From the NCBI RefSeq assembly GCF_030732845.1, contig NZ_JASHKA010000001.1, positions 496,001 through 560,000 of the forward strand: a stretch of 64,000 bases of DNA. Reading direction: 5' to 3'. Source of the stretch: Roseibium sp. MMSF_3544 (GTDB lineage Bacteria; Pseudomonadota; Alphaproteobacteria; Rhizobiales; Stappiaceae). The position numbers were made by a program, and so were the translations under genes. Shown one piece after another: positions 46,535 through 55,320 of the stretch (position 1 is its first letter; each line of letters begins with the position of its first letter). A model generated the notes under the pieces. The model searched no databases. It saw only the letters and a program-made list of their open reading frames with translations, and had not been told where the DNA came from.

Positions 46535-47020
46535 ATGATGCCAGTCTGGCGCCCGGCAAATTTCATAACGGTGAAGGCACATGCCCTGATCTGGCAGGAC
46601 GATGCGCTTCTGTTGTGCGATGTGTATGACGATAGCGGACGGGTTACCGGCATGCGGCCGCTCGGGGGCACCGTTGAGTTTGGTGAACCCTGGCGGGATG
46701 CCTTGCAACGGGAGTTTCTGGAAGAACTCGGTGCGCGCATCACGCTTTTGGATACACACTTCGTTTTTGAGAACATCTTTGAGCACCATGGGGTGATGGG
46801 CCACGAGATTGTCTTTGCGTGCCATGCCCATTTTCATGACAGCAGCTACTACAAGATGGATGCCCTGATTTTTGAAGAAAGCGACGAGACCCAAGCGCTT
46901 GCCAAATGGGTTTCGCTTGCGGAACTGGACGCCAAGGGGCTGGAGCTCTATCCCGCAGGCTTGGCTCACCGGCTTGCCGGCGAAAAATCACCTGCCAGCC
47001 CGCGCCGTGCCTTGAGCTGA
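46535..47020 (+). CDS. NUDIX hydrolase
   Basis: A 161-residue NUDIX protein with a full Nudix box at about 48-70 ('GGTVEFGEPWRDALQREFLE' continuing 'ELGA'), which binds Mg2+ and hydrolyses nucleoside diphosphates linked to another moiety. The substrate is unknown. The ribosome binding site GGAG lies at 46527-46530, only seven bases outside the right end of the MITE-like element, so that element could influence expression. The start may be either of two adjacent ATGs. Confidence 0.88.
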   Translation: MMPVWRPANFITVKAHALIWQDDALLLCDVYDDSGRVTGMRPLGGTVEFGEPWRDALQREFLEELGARITLLDTHFVFENIFEHHGVMGHEIVFACHAHFHDSSYYKMDALIFEESDETQALAKWVSLAELDAKGLELYPAGLAHRLAGEKSPASPRRALS

Positions 47021-47042
47021 ACAAGGTGCGTCGGCTTCCTGA

Positions 47043-48413
47043 CTATGCACTAGCCTTTCTTTTCTCAATTGTTCGCAGCGTTATGGGAATCGACAAAAGC
47101 GTCGTTACACCGATAACAAGGAACAGAATTGCGAAGCTTTTCGTTTCGGTATGAAGCGCACTGCAGGCTGCAAGGCCGAGGCTTCCCCCCAGCATTTGAA
47201 CAGTCAGATTGATGCCGCTCGCCTGACCGTGTTTTTCCTGCGGAACCATGTTCATCTGCACGCGCCTGAGCGGGATAGCGATGCTGGGCATGGAAGCCCC
47301 CCAAAGGATCAGAGGAACCAGCGTCCAAAGATAGCTTTGCCACAGGCTGACCAGCGCCAGAAGCACGATAGCCATGCCGTGGATCGCAATGCCGCGGACC
47401 ATCACCTGACGGGAGCCGAGGCGGTCGGTGGCGTTGCCGACCAGGAGTGACGTGCCGAGCGTCGGCAGTATCGCGATCGAAACTGCAATGCCGGACAAGA
47501 TAGGCGACATACCGACGGCGTCCTGCAAATACTGCGCGATGAAGACGAAAATCGTGATTTTTTCGAATTGGAAGACCGCGAAGATGATCACGCCACCCCT
47601 GAATTCAGGGATCTTCAGCAGCGTCAGGTCCAGAAGCGGTGCAGGGTTCCTGACCTCCCAATACCAGAAGCTTGCCAGAAGCGCGCAGCCGAGGAAAAAG
47701 AGGCAAAAGGTTACCGGTGAAAACCAGCCCCAGGACGGGCCCTGCATGACGCTTATGACAAGTCCGAGCAGCGCGATGATGAGAAAAACGGGACCGATCG
47801 TATCGAGTTTCGACATCGCGGCAGAGGCCTGCGACTTTCGCTTGTCGTAGGAAGGTGACCATATGCGCCAGAGAAGAAGCACGATTGCGAAAAGGAACGG
47901 GATTCCGATCCAGAAGATCATGCGCCAGGAAACCGTTTCGGTCAGCAAGCCTCCGATCAGGGGTCCTGAAGACATAAAAATGGCGCCGACCGTTGTCTGA
48001 TATCCAAAGGCGACGCCTCGTATTTCCGGTTTGAACGCGGCGGTGATCAGCGCAATCGACGTCGGAAAGATGATCGCGGCACCGATACCCTGAAGTGCTC
48101 TTGCTGCGATAAGCATGGTGCCGCTGGAGGCAAGCGCTGCAAGCAAGGATGCGAGCGCGAACAAGGCTGCGCCGATCGTGAAGTAGCGCCTTCTGCTGAA
48201 ATGATCGCCGAAACGTCCGGCCACGGCGACAGCGCAGGTGAAACTCAGAAGATAGGCGTTCACCACCCAATGGGACGCAGCAACCGACAACCCAAGTTCA
48301 TCGGTAATGGAGGGCAGGGAGACGGTCACGATCGTCTCATCAAGTACGATAAGACCAAGCACACCGCTCATGGCGCCCAGCAACCACCACTTTCTTTGCT
48401 CTTCGAACGCCAT
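47043..48413 (-). CDS. MFS transporter, probable drug exporter
   Basis: A 456-residue inner-membrane protein with hydrophobic helices spread evenly, as in DHA-type exporters. The motif-A loop is 'GRFGDHFSRRR', and 'ARALQGIGAAIIFPTSIAL' gives motif C. The substrate is unknown. It lies 27 bases after the APC permease gene on the same strand and may be co-transcribed. Confidence 0.85.
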   Translation of the reverse strand: MAFEEQRKWWLLGAMSGVLGLIVLDETIVTVSLPSITDELGLSVAASHWVVNAYLLSFTCAVAVAGRFGDHFSRRRYFTIGAALFALASLLAALASSGTMLIAARALQGIGAAIIFPTSIALITAAFKPEIRGVAFGYQTTVGAIFMSSGPLIGGLLTETVSWRMIFWIGIPFLFAIVLLLWRIWSPSYDKRKSQASAAMSKLDTIGPVFLIIALLGLVISVMQGPSWGWFSPVTFCLFFLGCALLASFWYWEVRNPAPLLDLTLLKIPEFRGGVIIFAVFQFEKITIFVFIAQYLQDAVGMSPILSGIAVSIAILPTLGTSLLVGNATDRLGSRQVMVRGIAIHGMAIVLLALVSLWQSYLWTLVPLILWGASMPSIAIPLRRVQMNMVPQEKHGQASGINLTVQMLGGSLGLAACSALHTETKSFAILFLVIGVTTLLSIPITLRTIEKRKASA

Positions 48414-48440
48414 TGCAGCCTGTATTTTAAAAATTGGAGC

Positions 48441-50081
48441 CTAGAACTTGAAGTCAGGTTTTTCCACTGGTGCGTCTTCTGCAAGATCGTATTCGTTGAT
48501 CTCCTCCAATTCTTCCTCAGCCAGGTATCGGCTGAACTTGTCCTTGTGGAGGCTGAGTCGGTTTGCGAGGAAGTAGACACCGGTTGCCAGAAGCGCGACG
48601 GCAACAATATCGGGGCCGAGCGGCACGAGACCCGATCCGCCACCGAAGGATCCCAGATAGGACAGGATCACCAGGCCAAGAAGATAAGGGGCCAGCCAGA
48701 GCGCTTCGCGCCAATCCAGACTGTCGAAACCGCCTTGCGAATTACGGACGAGCAGCAGCACCAGCCCAATGGCCAGACAGAGCCCGAGATGGGTCATCGT
48801 ATCCCATCCGCTCCAGTAGATGATCAGGCTGGCGACGATGAAAGCGAGGCAGCCCGTAAAAGGTGCCGCAGGCAGAAAAAACGCCCTCGGCGTGTTCGGC
48901 AGAAGGCGCCGGAATGCCAGAACGGCGATCGGACCGACGACAAAAGACAGCACGATCGAAGAGGTGTTCAGAGCGATGACTTCCCGGAACGGCAGCGCAA
49001 CGAAGAAGATTGCCGCCACGACAAAGTTCACGAGCAGCGCAAACAGCGGCACGCCACGTTCCGACAGCGTTTCCATGAATTTCGGGAAGAGGCCGTTTTG
49101 CGCCATTGCGAGGCCGAGCCGTGCGTTGGAGCCGACGGAGACAAGGCCCGACGCAAAGCTGGAAATGCGGGCGCTGGTGTCCAGGATGCTCACGATCCAG
49201 AGCGCGCCGACCGCGGTTGCGAGTGAAGCCATTGGACCGAGCTCTCCGGCAAAATGAAGTTGCGGCCAGCCGCGTTCAAGTTGTGCATGATCCAGTGCGC
49301 CCAGAAACGCGATTTGCAGGCCGCCGTAGATCACAAGACAGACAACGAGGCTGAGAACCAGGGCAAGCGGCACATTGACTTTCGGATTGCGCGCTTCCCC
49401 GGCCATGTCGATGACATGACGGAAACCGATCAGAGCGAAGATCACGCCCCCGGTGGAAATGGCCGACAGAATGCCTTTCAGGCCTTCCGGCGCAAAACCG
49501 CCGTAGTCGCTGAAATTACCAAAGCGGAACTCGGAGGTGAGGATGACGGCGGCGAGCAAGGCAGGAACGACGATCTTCACCCATGTGAGAGCCGTGTTGA
49601 TGCGGGCAAAAAACTTGACGCCGAAGGCATTCAGGACCGTGAAGACCAGCAACAACAGGCAGGCGACCGCCAGACCGCCGACCGACAATTGACCGCCGGG
49701 CAAATACAGCCACGGTGCGAGGCTTTGGGAATAACGCAGAACCGCCTCGACTTCGATCGTGGCTGTGGTGTTGTAGCCGATCCAGGCCGTCCACCCCATG
49801 GTCATGGAGACAACCGAGCCATGGGAAAAATGCGGGACGCGGCCAATGCCGCCCGGGACAGGCAGGATAGCGGCGATTTCAGCAAAGGTTGCCGCCAGCA
49901 ACAGCATTGCAAAACCACCGACGACCCATGCAATCATGGCCGAGGGACCCGCAGCCTGTGCGGCAAGCAGGGGGGCAAACAGCCAGCCGGAGCCCAGTAT
50001 TCCGCTGATGGCGACAAAGGTCAGGCTCAGCAGACCGATGCTGCGCTGCATATGTGCCAATACGTCCCCCCAAGACTCCAT
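48441..50081 (-). CDS. APC-superfamily amino acid permease
   Basis: A 546-residue membrane protein with about 12-14 helices. The start 'LLSLTFVAISGILGSGWLFA' is the unwound helix-1 region with the GSG motif typical of APC amino acid transporters. The C-terminal 40 residues are hydrophilic. Amino acids or amines are likely substrates; which ones cannot be told. Confidence 0.85.
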   Translation of the reverse strand: MESWGDVLAHMQRSIGLLSLTFVAISGILGSGWLFAPLLAAQAAGPSAMIAWVVGGFAMLLLAATFAEIAAILPVPGGIGRVPHFSHGSVVSMTMGWTAWIGYNTTATIEVEAVLRYSQSLAPWLYLPGGQLSVGGLAVACLLLLVFTVLNAFGVKFFARINTALTWVKIVVPALLAAVILTSEFRFGNFSDYGGFAPEGLKGILSAISTGGVIFALIGFRHVIDMAGEARNPKVNVPLALVLSLVVCLVIYGGLQIAFLGALDHAQLERGWPQLHFAGELGPMASLATAVGALWIVSILDTSARISSFASGLVSVGSNARLGLAMAQNGLFPKFMETLSERGVPLFALLVNFVVAAIFFVALPFREVIALNTSSIVLSFVVGPIAVLAFRRLLPNTPRAFFLPAAPFTGCLAFIVASLIIYWSGWDTMTHLGLCLAIGLVLLLVRNSQGGFDSLDWREALWLAPYLLGLVILSYLGSFGGGSGLVPLGPDIVAVALLATGVYFLANRLSLHKDKFSRYLAEEELEEINEYDLAEDAPVEKPDFKF

Positions 50082-50218
50082 ACCTCTTGAACAAACCTTA
50101 GCCGAGGCCGGGTCTCAGCGGGAAGAGCGGTTAGGGCATCATTGCGAAAGATTTGATCTGGCTGTGTCGTCGCGCTCGCTTTGACGCCCCGAACTTGGAC
50201 GGCAGAAGGGCAGCCGGG

Positions 50219-50893
50219 TCAAGTAACCTGAGCGGCTGCCGAGCGGATCGCAGAGATGTTTGCAGCGTAAGCCTCAGTTGTGCCGCCCTTGAACACTGCC
50301 GAGCCGGCGACCAGCACGTTGGCACCGGCAGCGGCAACAAGAGGGGCCGTTTCCGGCGTCACACCGCCATCGATTTCAAGGTCGATCGGCCGGTCACCGA
50401 TCATGTCCCTGATACGGCGGGTCTTTTCGATCTGGGAATGAATGAATTTCTGACCGCCGAAGCCGGGGTTGACCGTCATGACCAGAATGAGGTCCAGCCG
50501 GTCCATGACATACTGAAGAACGCTTTCGGGCGTCGACGGATTGAGCGAAACACCCGCTTTTTTTCCAAGGCCGCGAATTGCCTGCAGCGTCCGGTCGAGA
50601 TGAGTGGTCGCTTCCGCATGCACCGTGATGATGTCTGAACCCGCCTTGGCAAAGGCTTCCAGATAGGGGTCGACCGGTTCTATCATCAGGTGGGTGTCGA
50701 AGACGCTGTCTGTGTGCGGCCGCAGCTTTGCAATCACATCCGGGCCGAAGGTGATGTTCGGCACGAAATGCCCGTCCATCACATCCAGGTGGATCCAGTC
50801 GGCCCCCGCATCGATGACATCGCGAACTTCCTGCCCAAGCTTGGAGAAATCAGAGGCGAGGATCGAGGGGGCGATTGTGATGTCGCGCGGCAT
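50219..50893 (-). CDS. rpe: Ribulose-phosphate 3-epimerase
   Basis: A 224-residue TIM-barrel enzyme that interconverts ribulose 5-phosphate and xylulose 5-phosphate in the pentose phosphate and Calvin pathways. Signatures are '[17 protein letters not shown]', '[19 protein letters not shown]', '[13 protein letters not shown]' and '[14 protein letters not shown]'. Catalytic aspartates and metal-binding histidines are in place. It lies upstream of neither a cbb operon nor other sugar genes here. Confidence 0.96.
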   Translation of the reverse strand: MPRDITIAPSILASDFSKLGQEVRDVIDAGADWIHLDVMDGHFVPNITFGPDVIAKLRPHTDSVFDTHLMIEPVDPYLEAFAKAGSDIITVHAEATTHLDRTLQAIRGLGKKAGVSLNPSTPESVLQYVMDRLDLILVMTVNPGFGGQKFIHSQIEKTRRIRDMIGDRPIDLEIDGGVTPETAPLVAAAGANVLVAGSAVFKGGTTEAYAANISAIRSAAAQVT

Positions 50894-51011
50894 GATTGTC
50901 TCCCGAGGCGGCCGAAGGCATCAGACGTGACGTTTTGTGTGTCGATGCCGCGCTAACACTTATGACCTTCAAGGGCAAGTCAGCTCATACCCACTCAATC
51001 GGTTTAGACCT

Positions 51012-51782
51012 TCACAGCCGCCCGGTTATCGCCAGATATCTGCGATCGGGGCCTTCGAAACCGAGACTTTCCATTTGGATCAGAACGGCAAAGACCGGTG
51101 GGGCTTCGCGCGGAAAATAGGTGAAGAACCGTTCGATCCTGTAGGCGAAGGGGCAGCGCCGGCTGTCGGGCACGATGGTGTCATTGTTCAAGGTCCGGGT
51201 AATGCCGTTATTGACCATGGTCAGACGAAAGCCCTTTGTCGCCACATCGTAGCTGGCGCATTCCGTGTTTTCCAAGGGGTGCTCGGTGAGTGTCAGCTCG
51301 ACCGGCGTTTCACCCGACAGGAGCGGCAGTCTGGGAGACACCAGCATCTTGTGCGGATTGGAGGTCAGCTCCGTCGGCGGGTTGAAGGCAACGGTGCTGC
51401 CCTTGCCGACAATGCCCTTTGCATCGAGCAGGGTTTGGGCTGTGTTGAGATTTTTTGCGCGTGTCGCAACAAGGAAAGTGTCTTCATCATAGCCACCTTC
51501 CTCGCTCACCTCGTCGCTCCGCCGGATGGGGGAGGGCTTCACCCACTTGTCTGCGATAACGTCCAGCACAAAGATCTCCGAATAGGGGAAGCCGGACCCG
51601 TCCTGCACGCCGTATTGTTCAAAGGCAAAGTAGTCTCCGTGCTTGGAAAAGCCGTAAATCTCGAGACTTGCCGTGTCGCCCGCCTGACCCGGCGAGAGCG
51701 AAAGGGAGAAGAGCAAAGCGGCGGCCAGTGAGCCCAGAACACCGGTTGGTGTCTTTCGCAACAATCGTGACAGCGCTTGCAT
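51012..51782 (-). CDS. DUF2259 secreted protein
   Basis: A 256-residue protein with a signal peptide ('VLGSLAAALLFSLSLSPGQA', cleavage near residue 34). The mature part starts 'GDTASLEIYGFSKHGDYFAF', the hallmark of DUF2259, a predicted periplasmic family of unknown function. The ATG at 51782 follows GGAG; the upstream ATG at 51827 has no site. Confidence 0.82.
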   Translation of the reverse strand: MQALSRLLRKTPTGVLGSLAAALLFSLSLSPGQAGDTASLEIYGFSKHGDYFAFEQYGVQDGSGFPYSEIFVLDVIADKWVKPSPIRRSDEVSEEGGYDEDTFLVATRAKNLNTAQTLLDAKGIVGKGSTVAFNPPTELTSNPHKMLVSPRLPLLSGETPVELTLTEHPLENTECASYDVATKGFRLTMVNNGITRTLNNDTIVPDSRRCPFAYRIERFFTYFPREAPPVFAVLIQMESLGFEGPDRRYLAITGRL

Positions 51783-51841
51783 TTCATTCTCCTTCGACAA
51801 TAAGCATCTTCGTCGGGAACAAAGCACATAAGACCATGAAT

Positions 51842-52816
51842 TCAGGCCTGTGGCGTCACAGAATTCGCGTTTAACCGGCAGAAAACTCTCACAAACGGCT
51901 TTAAAAACATCGGCAGCAGGTAGATCGGAAACTGACCGACGGCAAACCAGAGCCAGGTGAATTCAGGCAAGGTTCCACCAAATGCGGCAACCATGAGCCC
52001 CATGTTGCGGGTCCCGCAGGTATGGGCGACCGCGTAGGCATCCTCGCGCGAGGCAGGTGAAAACAGGATCAAGGACAGACCGATCTGGACCAGCGCCAGA
52101 CAGAAGGTAAGTCCGGTTATCCAGAGCGTGTAAAGCGGTTTGGCGGCAAAACTCGCCGCAACGCCATCCATTGCAGCAATTGCAAACACCAGCAGCAGCA
52201 GAACGTTGGCGCCGCTGATCTGGTGCGCGCTGCGCGCAAGACGTTCACGGCCCGCCAGCCGCCTGAGAATTGCCGCCAGCAGAAACGCACCCACGAGCAG
52301 AAGGGACAATTGGACCGCCAGGCTTCCCACGCTTAAGGGAAGCGAGGGGCCAAGCATCAAACTGCCGATAAACGGCGCTGTGAGCGGCGTCACGATAAAT
52401 GCCGCGACCGAAAGCGCCAGGCTGAGCGTGCCGTCGAGACCGAGCAAGTAGATGAAAGCCGGTGCCGCCATGACGGGAGGCGCTGCAGTTGAAATGTAGA
52501 GCGCGAGAACAACGTCCGGTCCCAGTGCCGCAAGGCCCAGATACTTGATAAGCAGATAGGTCAGGAGCGGTGCGCCCAGCATCATCCAGATCAGCGCCGC
52601 AATCAGCAGTGCCGGCCGCTTCAAGCGAAGCTTGATGGCTTCCTGGTCCACCCGAAGAAAGGCAAGCGTCAGAAGCGAGAAGACGGAAATCGTCAGAAAA
52701 GGGCGAAGATAGGATGACAGCGCAGGAAGCGCCATGCCGATGAAGACCGTCACGGCCAGGGCTGCCGTTCCGTGCCGACCGATAAATGCCAAACCTGCCC
52801 CGAGCAATCGAATCAT
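51842..52816 (-). CDS. Bile acid:sodium symporter-like (SBF family) membrane protein
   Basis: A 324-residue membrane protein with about nine to ten helices. 'YISTAAPPVMAAPAFIYLLG' and 'HTCGTRNMGLMVAAFGGTLP' match the two conserved SBF core regions. Bacterial members take up sodium-coupled organic acids or other small anions. The substrate is not predictable. Confidence 0.75.
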   Translation of the reverse strand: MIRLLGAGLAFIGRHGTAALAVTVFIGMALPALSSYLRPFLTISVFSLLTLAFLRVDQEAIKLRLKRPALLIAALIWMMLGAPLLTYLLIKYLGLAALGPDVVLALYISTAAPPVMAAPAFIYLLGLDGTLSLALSVAAFIVTPLTAPFIGSLMLGPSLPLSVGSLAVQLSLLLVGAFLLAAILRRLAGRERLARSAHQISGANVLLLLVFAIAAMDGVAASFAAKPLYTLWITGLTFCLALVQIGLSLILFSPASREDAYAVAHTCGTRNMGLMVAAFGGTLPEFTWLWFAVGQFPIYLLPMFLKPFVRVFCRLNANSVTPQA

Positions 52817-52928
52817 CTAAGGTTATCTCCCGAAGCCGCAAGGTCAGGCAGGCTCCTTGGGCTACTTATAGGAACCGGAGCGGGGTTACCAGACAGATTG
52901 CTGTCTCCTCATCAACTCCGGCAAGGGC

Positions 52929-54197
52929 ATGGCAAAACAGGCAAGGCAACTCAAGTCTTTCGATATCATCGTTCTGGGAGCGGGGATCGTCGGCGTTTGC
53001 ACGGCCCTGCATCTGCGCAGGCTGGGCCTTGAAGTTGCTCTTGTCGATCGCGGGCACCCCGGTGAAGAAGCTTCGTTTGGCAACGCGGGCATTGTTCAGT
53101 GCAACGGCTTTACCCCGCATGCAATCCCCCTGCGGCCCCTGGAGCTGCTGGGAATAGCTCTCGGACAATCAAGCGCCGTCTCCTTTGATTTTGGAACGCT
53201 TGTGCGGCTGTTGCCCTGGCTGCGGCGATATCATGCAGCCAGCATCGGGCGCGGCGCAGAAACTTATTCCAGGGTGATCGCTCCCTTGAGGGCGTTCGCA
53301 GTGCAGGATCATCTGGACATTGCAGAAGCGACGCTGGCGGACCGGTTTTATCGAAAAGGGGGCTGGCTTCATCTCTACAGAAGCGAGGCGGGATACCAAA
53401 AAAGCGAGACCGAGCATCATTATGCCCGGGTTTTCGGCGTCAGTTATGACGAACTTACACCCGCTGAACTCAACACACTCGAGCCGGGGCTGAACGCGAA
53501 CAGCGCGCGCGCCGTCCACTGGACACAAAGCTGTTCCGTCTCAAATCCCGGCGCCGTGGTTGACGCTTTCTGGCGTGGCTTTGTCCAGGATGGCGGCAGT
53601 TACATCCGGGCGGATGCGAGAAAGCTGGAACCCCAGCGAGGAGGCTGGAGCCTTGAGGGCGAACTCGGATCCATCTTTGCTCCCCAGGCGGTCGTTGCCC
53701 TGGGCGCATGGTCGGCGGACCTGCTGAGCGCTCTCGGCGAAGATTATCCCCTTGTCGCCAAACGGGGCTACCACATGCATTTCCAGCCAAGGCAAGGCGT
53801 TTCGCTGTCAAGACCGGTGGTGGACGTCGAAAACGGGTTCGCGCTTACTCCGACCGAAAACGGCATTCGTCTGACAACCGGTGTGGAGCTTGCGGAACGC
53901 GACGCGCCTCCCAACCCCAAAATCGTCAAACTCGCGAAACGCCGGGCAGGGGAAATCTTTCCGCTTGGCAGGGCGCTGGAGGAGGAACCGTGGATGGGAT
54001 CTCGGCCCTGCCTTCCCGACTCTCTGCCCGCCGTCGGACCGTCACCGACGATCCCGGGTCTCTGGCTCAATTTCGGCCACGCCCACGATGGCTTTACGCT
54101 CGGCCCCGTTACCGGACGGCTTCTGGCGGAGCAGATTGCAGGCAAGGGACCGGTCCTGGACATTTCGGGTCTCGCGCCGGCAAGGTTTTTCGACTGA
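52929..54197 (+). CDS. DadA-like FAD-dependent amino acid/amine oxidoreductase
   Basis: A 422-residue flavoprotein of the D-amino acid dehydrogenase/glycine oxidase group. The Rossmann motif is 'IIVLGAGIVGVCTALHLRRL' (about 10-29), and the sequence 'GEEASFGNAGIVQCN' follows as in DadA. The C-terminal 'WLNFGHAHDGFTLGPVTGRL' is the usual FAD-closing motif. D-amino acids are likely substrates, feeding electrons to the respiratory chain. Confidence 0.87.
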   Translation: MAKQARQLKSFDIIVLGAGIVGVCTALHLRRLGLEVALVDRGHPGEEASFGNAGIVQCNGFTPHAIPLRPLELLGIALGQSSAVSFDFGTLVRLLPWLRRYHAASIGRGAETYSRVIAPLRAFAVQDHLDIAEATLADRFYRKGGWLHLYRSEAGYQKSETEHHYARVFGVSYDELTPAELNTLEPGLNANSARAVHWTQSCSVSNPGAVVDAFWRGFVQDGGSYIRADARKLEPQRGGWSLEGELGSIFAPQAVVALGAWSADLLSALGEDYPLVAKRGYHMHFQPRQGVSLSRPVVDVENGFALTPTENGIRLTTGVELAERDAPPNPKIVKLAKRRAGEIFPLGRALEEEPWMGSRPCLPDSLPAVGPSPTIPGLWLNFGHAHDGFTLGPVTGRLLAEQIAGKGPVLDISGLAPARFFD

Positions 54198-54377
54198 TCC
54201 CGCGCCAACGAAGACGGATTTCTGAGCAACACCCCCAAGCACGACGCACTCACGCTGTCGGCCTGAATTGCCAATCTGCCGTCTGGATCATGGAAGATCT
54301 TTAATTTGCAACTTTTTCACCAATTCCCATCTCGGGCTCAGAAGCTGGCGAATTGCCGGCGCAGCCTGGAGACAGAC

Positions 54378-54659
54378 ATGTTGCATTCCAAAATCGGACG
54401 CCTTGCAAGAACAGGGCTTTTGTCATCGGCCGTTATTGTCGCAAGCGGTGCGGCAGCATTTGCGCAGATTCAAGCCGGCGACACGATCGGAACATCGGTC
54501 TCAGACATAGCACGTTCTCTTGAGACCAATGGCTATGACATTCGCGAGATCGAGGTAAAGAACAACCGCATCGATGCCGACGTCACGCTGAACGGCATCA
54601 AGCTCGAAATCAAGGTCGATTCGACTTCCGGCGAAGTGATCAAGGTCGAAAACGACTAG
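54378..54659 (+). CDS. PepSY-domain secreted protein
   Basis: A 93-residue protein with a signal peptide ('LLSSAVIVASGAAAFA', cleavage near residue 32) and one PepSY domain ('SDIARSLETNGYDIREIEVK', 'LEIKVDSTSGEVIKVEND'). It is probably periplasmic. The ATG at 54378 follows GGAGA; the upstream frame is open to 54306 without a site. Confidence 0.78.
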   Translation: MLHSKIGRLARTGLLSSAVIVASGAAAFAQIQAGDTIGTSVSDIARSLETNGYDIREIEVKNNRIDADVTLNGIKLEIKVDSTSGEVIKVEND

Positions 54660-54694
54660 CGGCACGAAGCAAGACAGATTGTGTGTGTTTTGTC

Positions 54695-55174
54695 CTAGTT
54701 TTCCCGGAGCGGCAGAGCGACGGTATCCTTGACCGTGTTAACAACAATGCGGGACTGGACGTCCGAAACAAGCGTGTTGTCCAAAAGCTTCAAGCGCAGA
54801 AAATTGTCGTATGTCTTGATGTCGTCGGTGACCACCTTGATCAGGTAGTCGACTGCTCCGGTGATGCGCTCACATGTGACGACTTCGGGCCAATGATGCA
54901 CCAGCTTGTCGAACGTCTCCATATTTTCCCGGCTCGGCACGGCAAGCTTTACGAAAGAATAGGCGACAAAGCCGAGACCAACGGATTCCCGGTCGATTAT
55001 CGCAGTGATCTGGCGGATGATGCCCTGTTCCTTGAGGCGTTTGATCCGCCGCCAGCAAGGTGTCTGGCTCATGCCGGCCTCTTTCGCGACTTCCGCGATC
55101 GAGAGCGATGCGTCCCTCTGCAAGACTCGGAGAACACGAATGTCGGACGGGTCGAGAAGATATTTATCGGTCAT
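54695..55174 (-). CDS. Lrp/AsnC-family transcriptional regulator
   Basis: A 159-residue regulator with a helix-turn-helix at about 8-55 ('LDPSDIRVLRVLQRDASLSI', 'AGMSQTPCWRRIKRLKEQGI') and an amino-acid-binding RAM domain after it. It is divergent from the indolepyruvate oxidoreductase gene (start 55321), whose substrates are aromatic 2-oxo acids. Regulation of that gene in response to aromatic or branched amino acids is likely. Confidence 0.9.
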   Translation of the reverse strand: MTDKYLLDPSDIRVLRVLQRDASLSIAEVAKEAGMSQTPCWRRIKRLKEQGIIRQITAIIDRESVGLGFVAYSFVKLAVPSRENMETFDKLVHHWPEVVTCERITGAVDYLIKVVTDDIKTYDNFLRLKLLDNTLVSDVQSRIVVNTVKDTVALPLREN

Positions 55175-55320
55175 TGGCTATTTTAGGAATTTTTGTGCGG
55201 TTTGCGGGTCATTGCCCGTGACGATAGCACAGAAATTGCCCGCGAAAAGGATGATATTACTCATAGAACTGGTTGCGGGGAGGCGCAGCCGCAAAGAACC
55301 ACGTTTCTGGAGGACGCCGA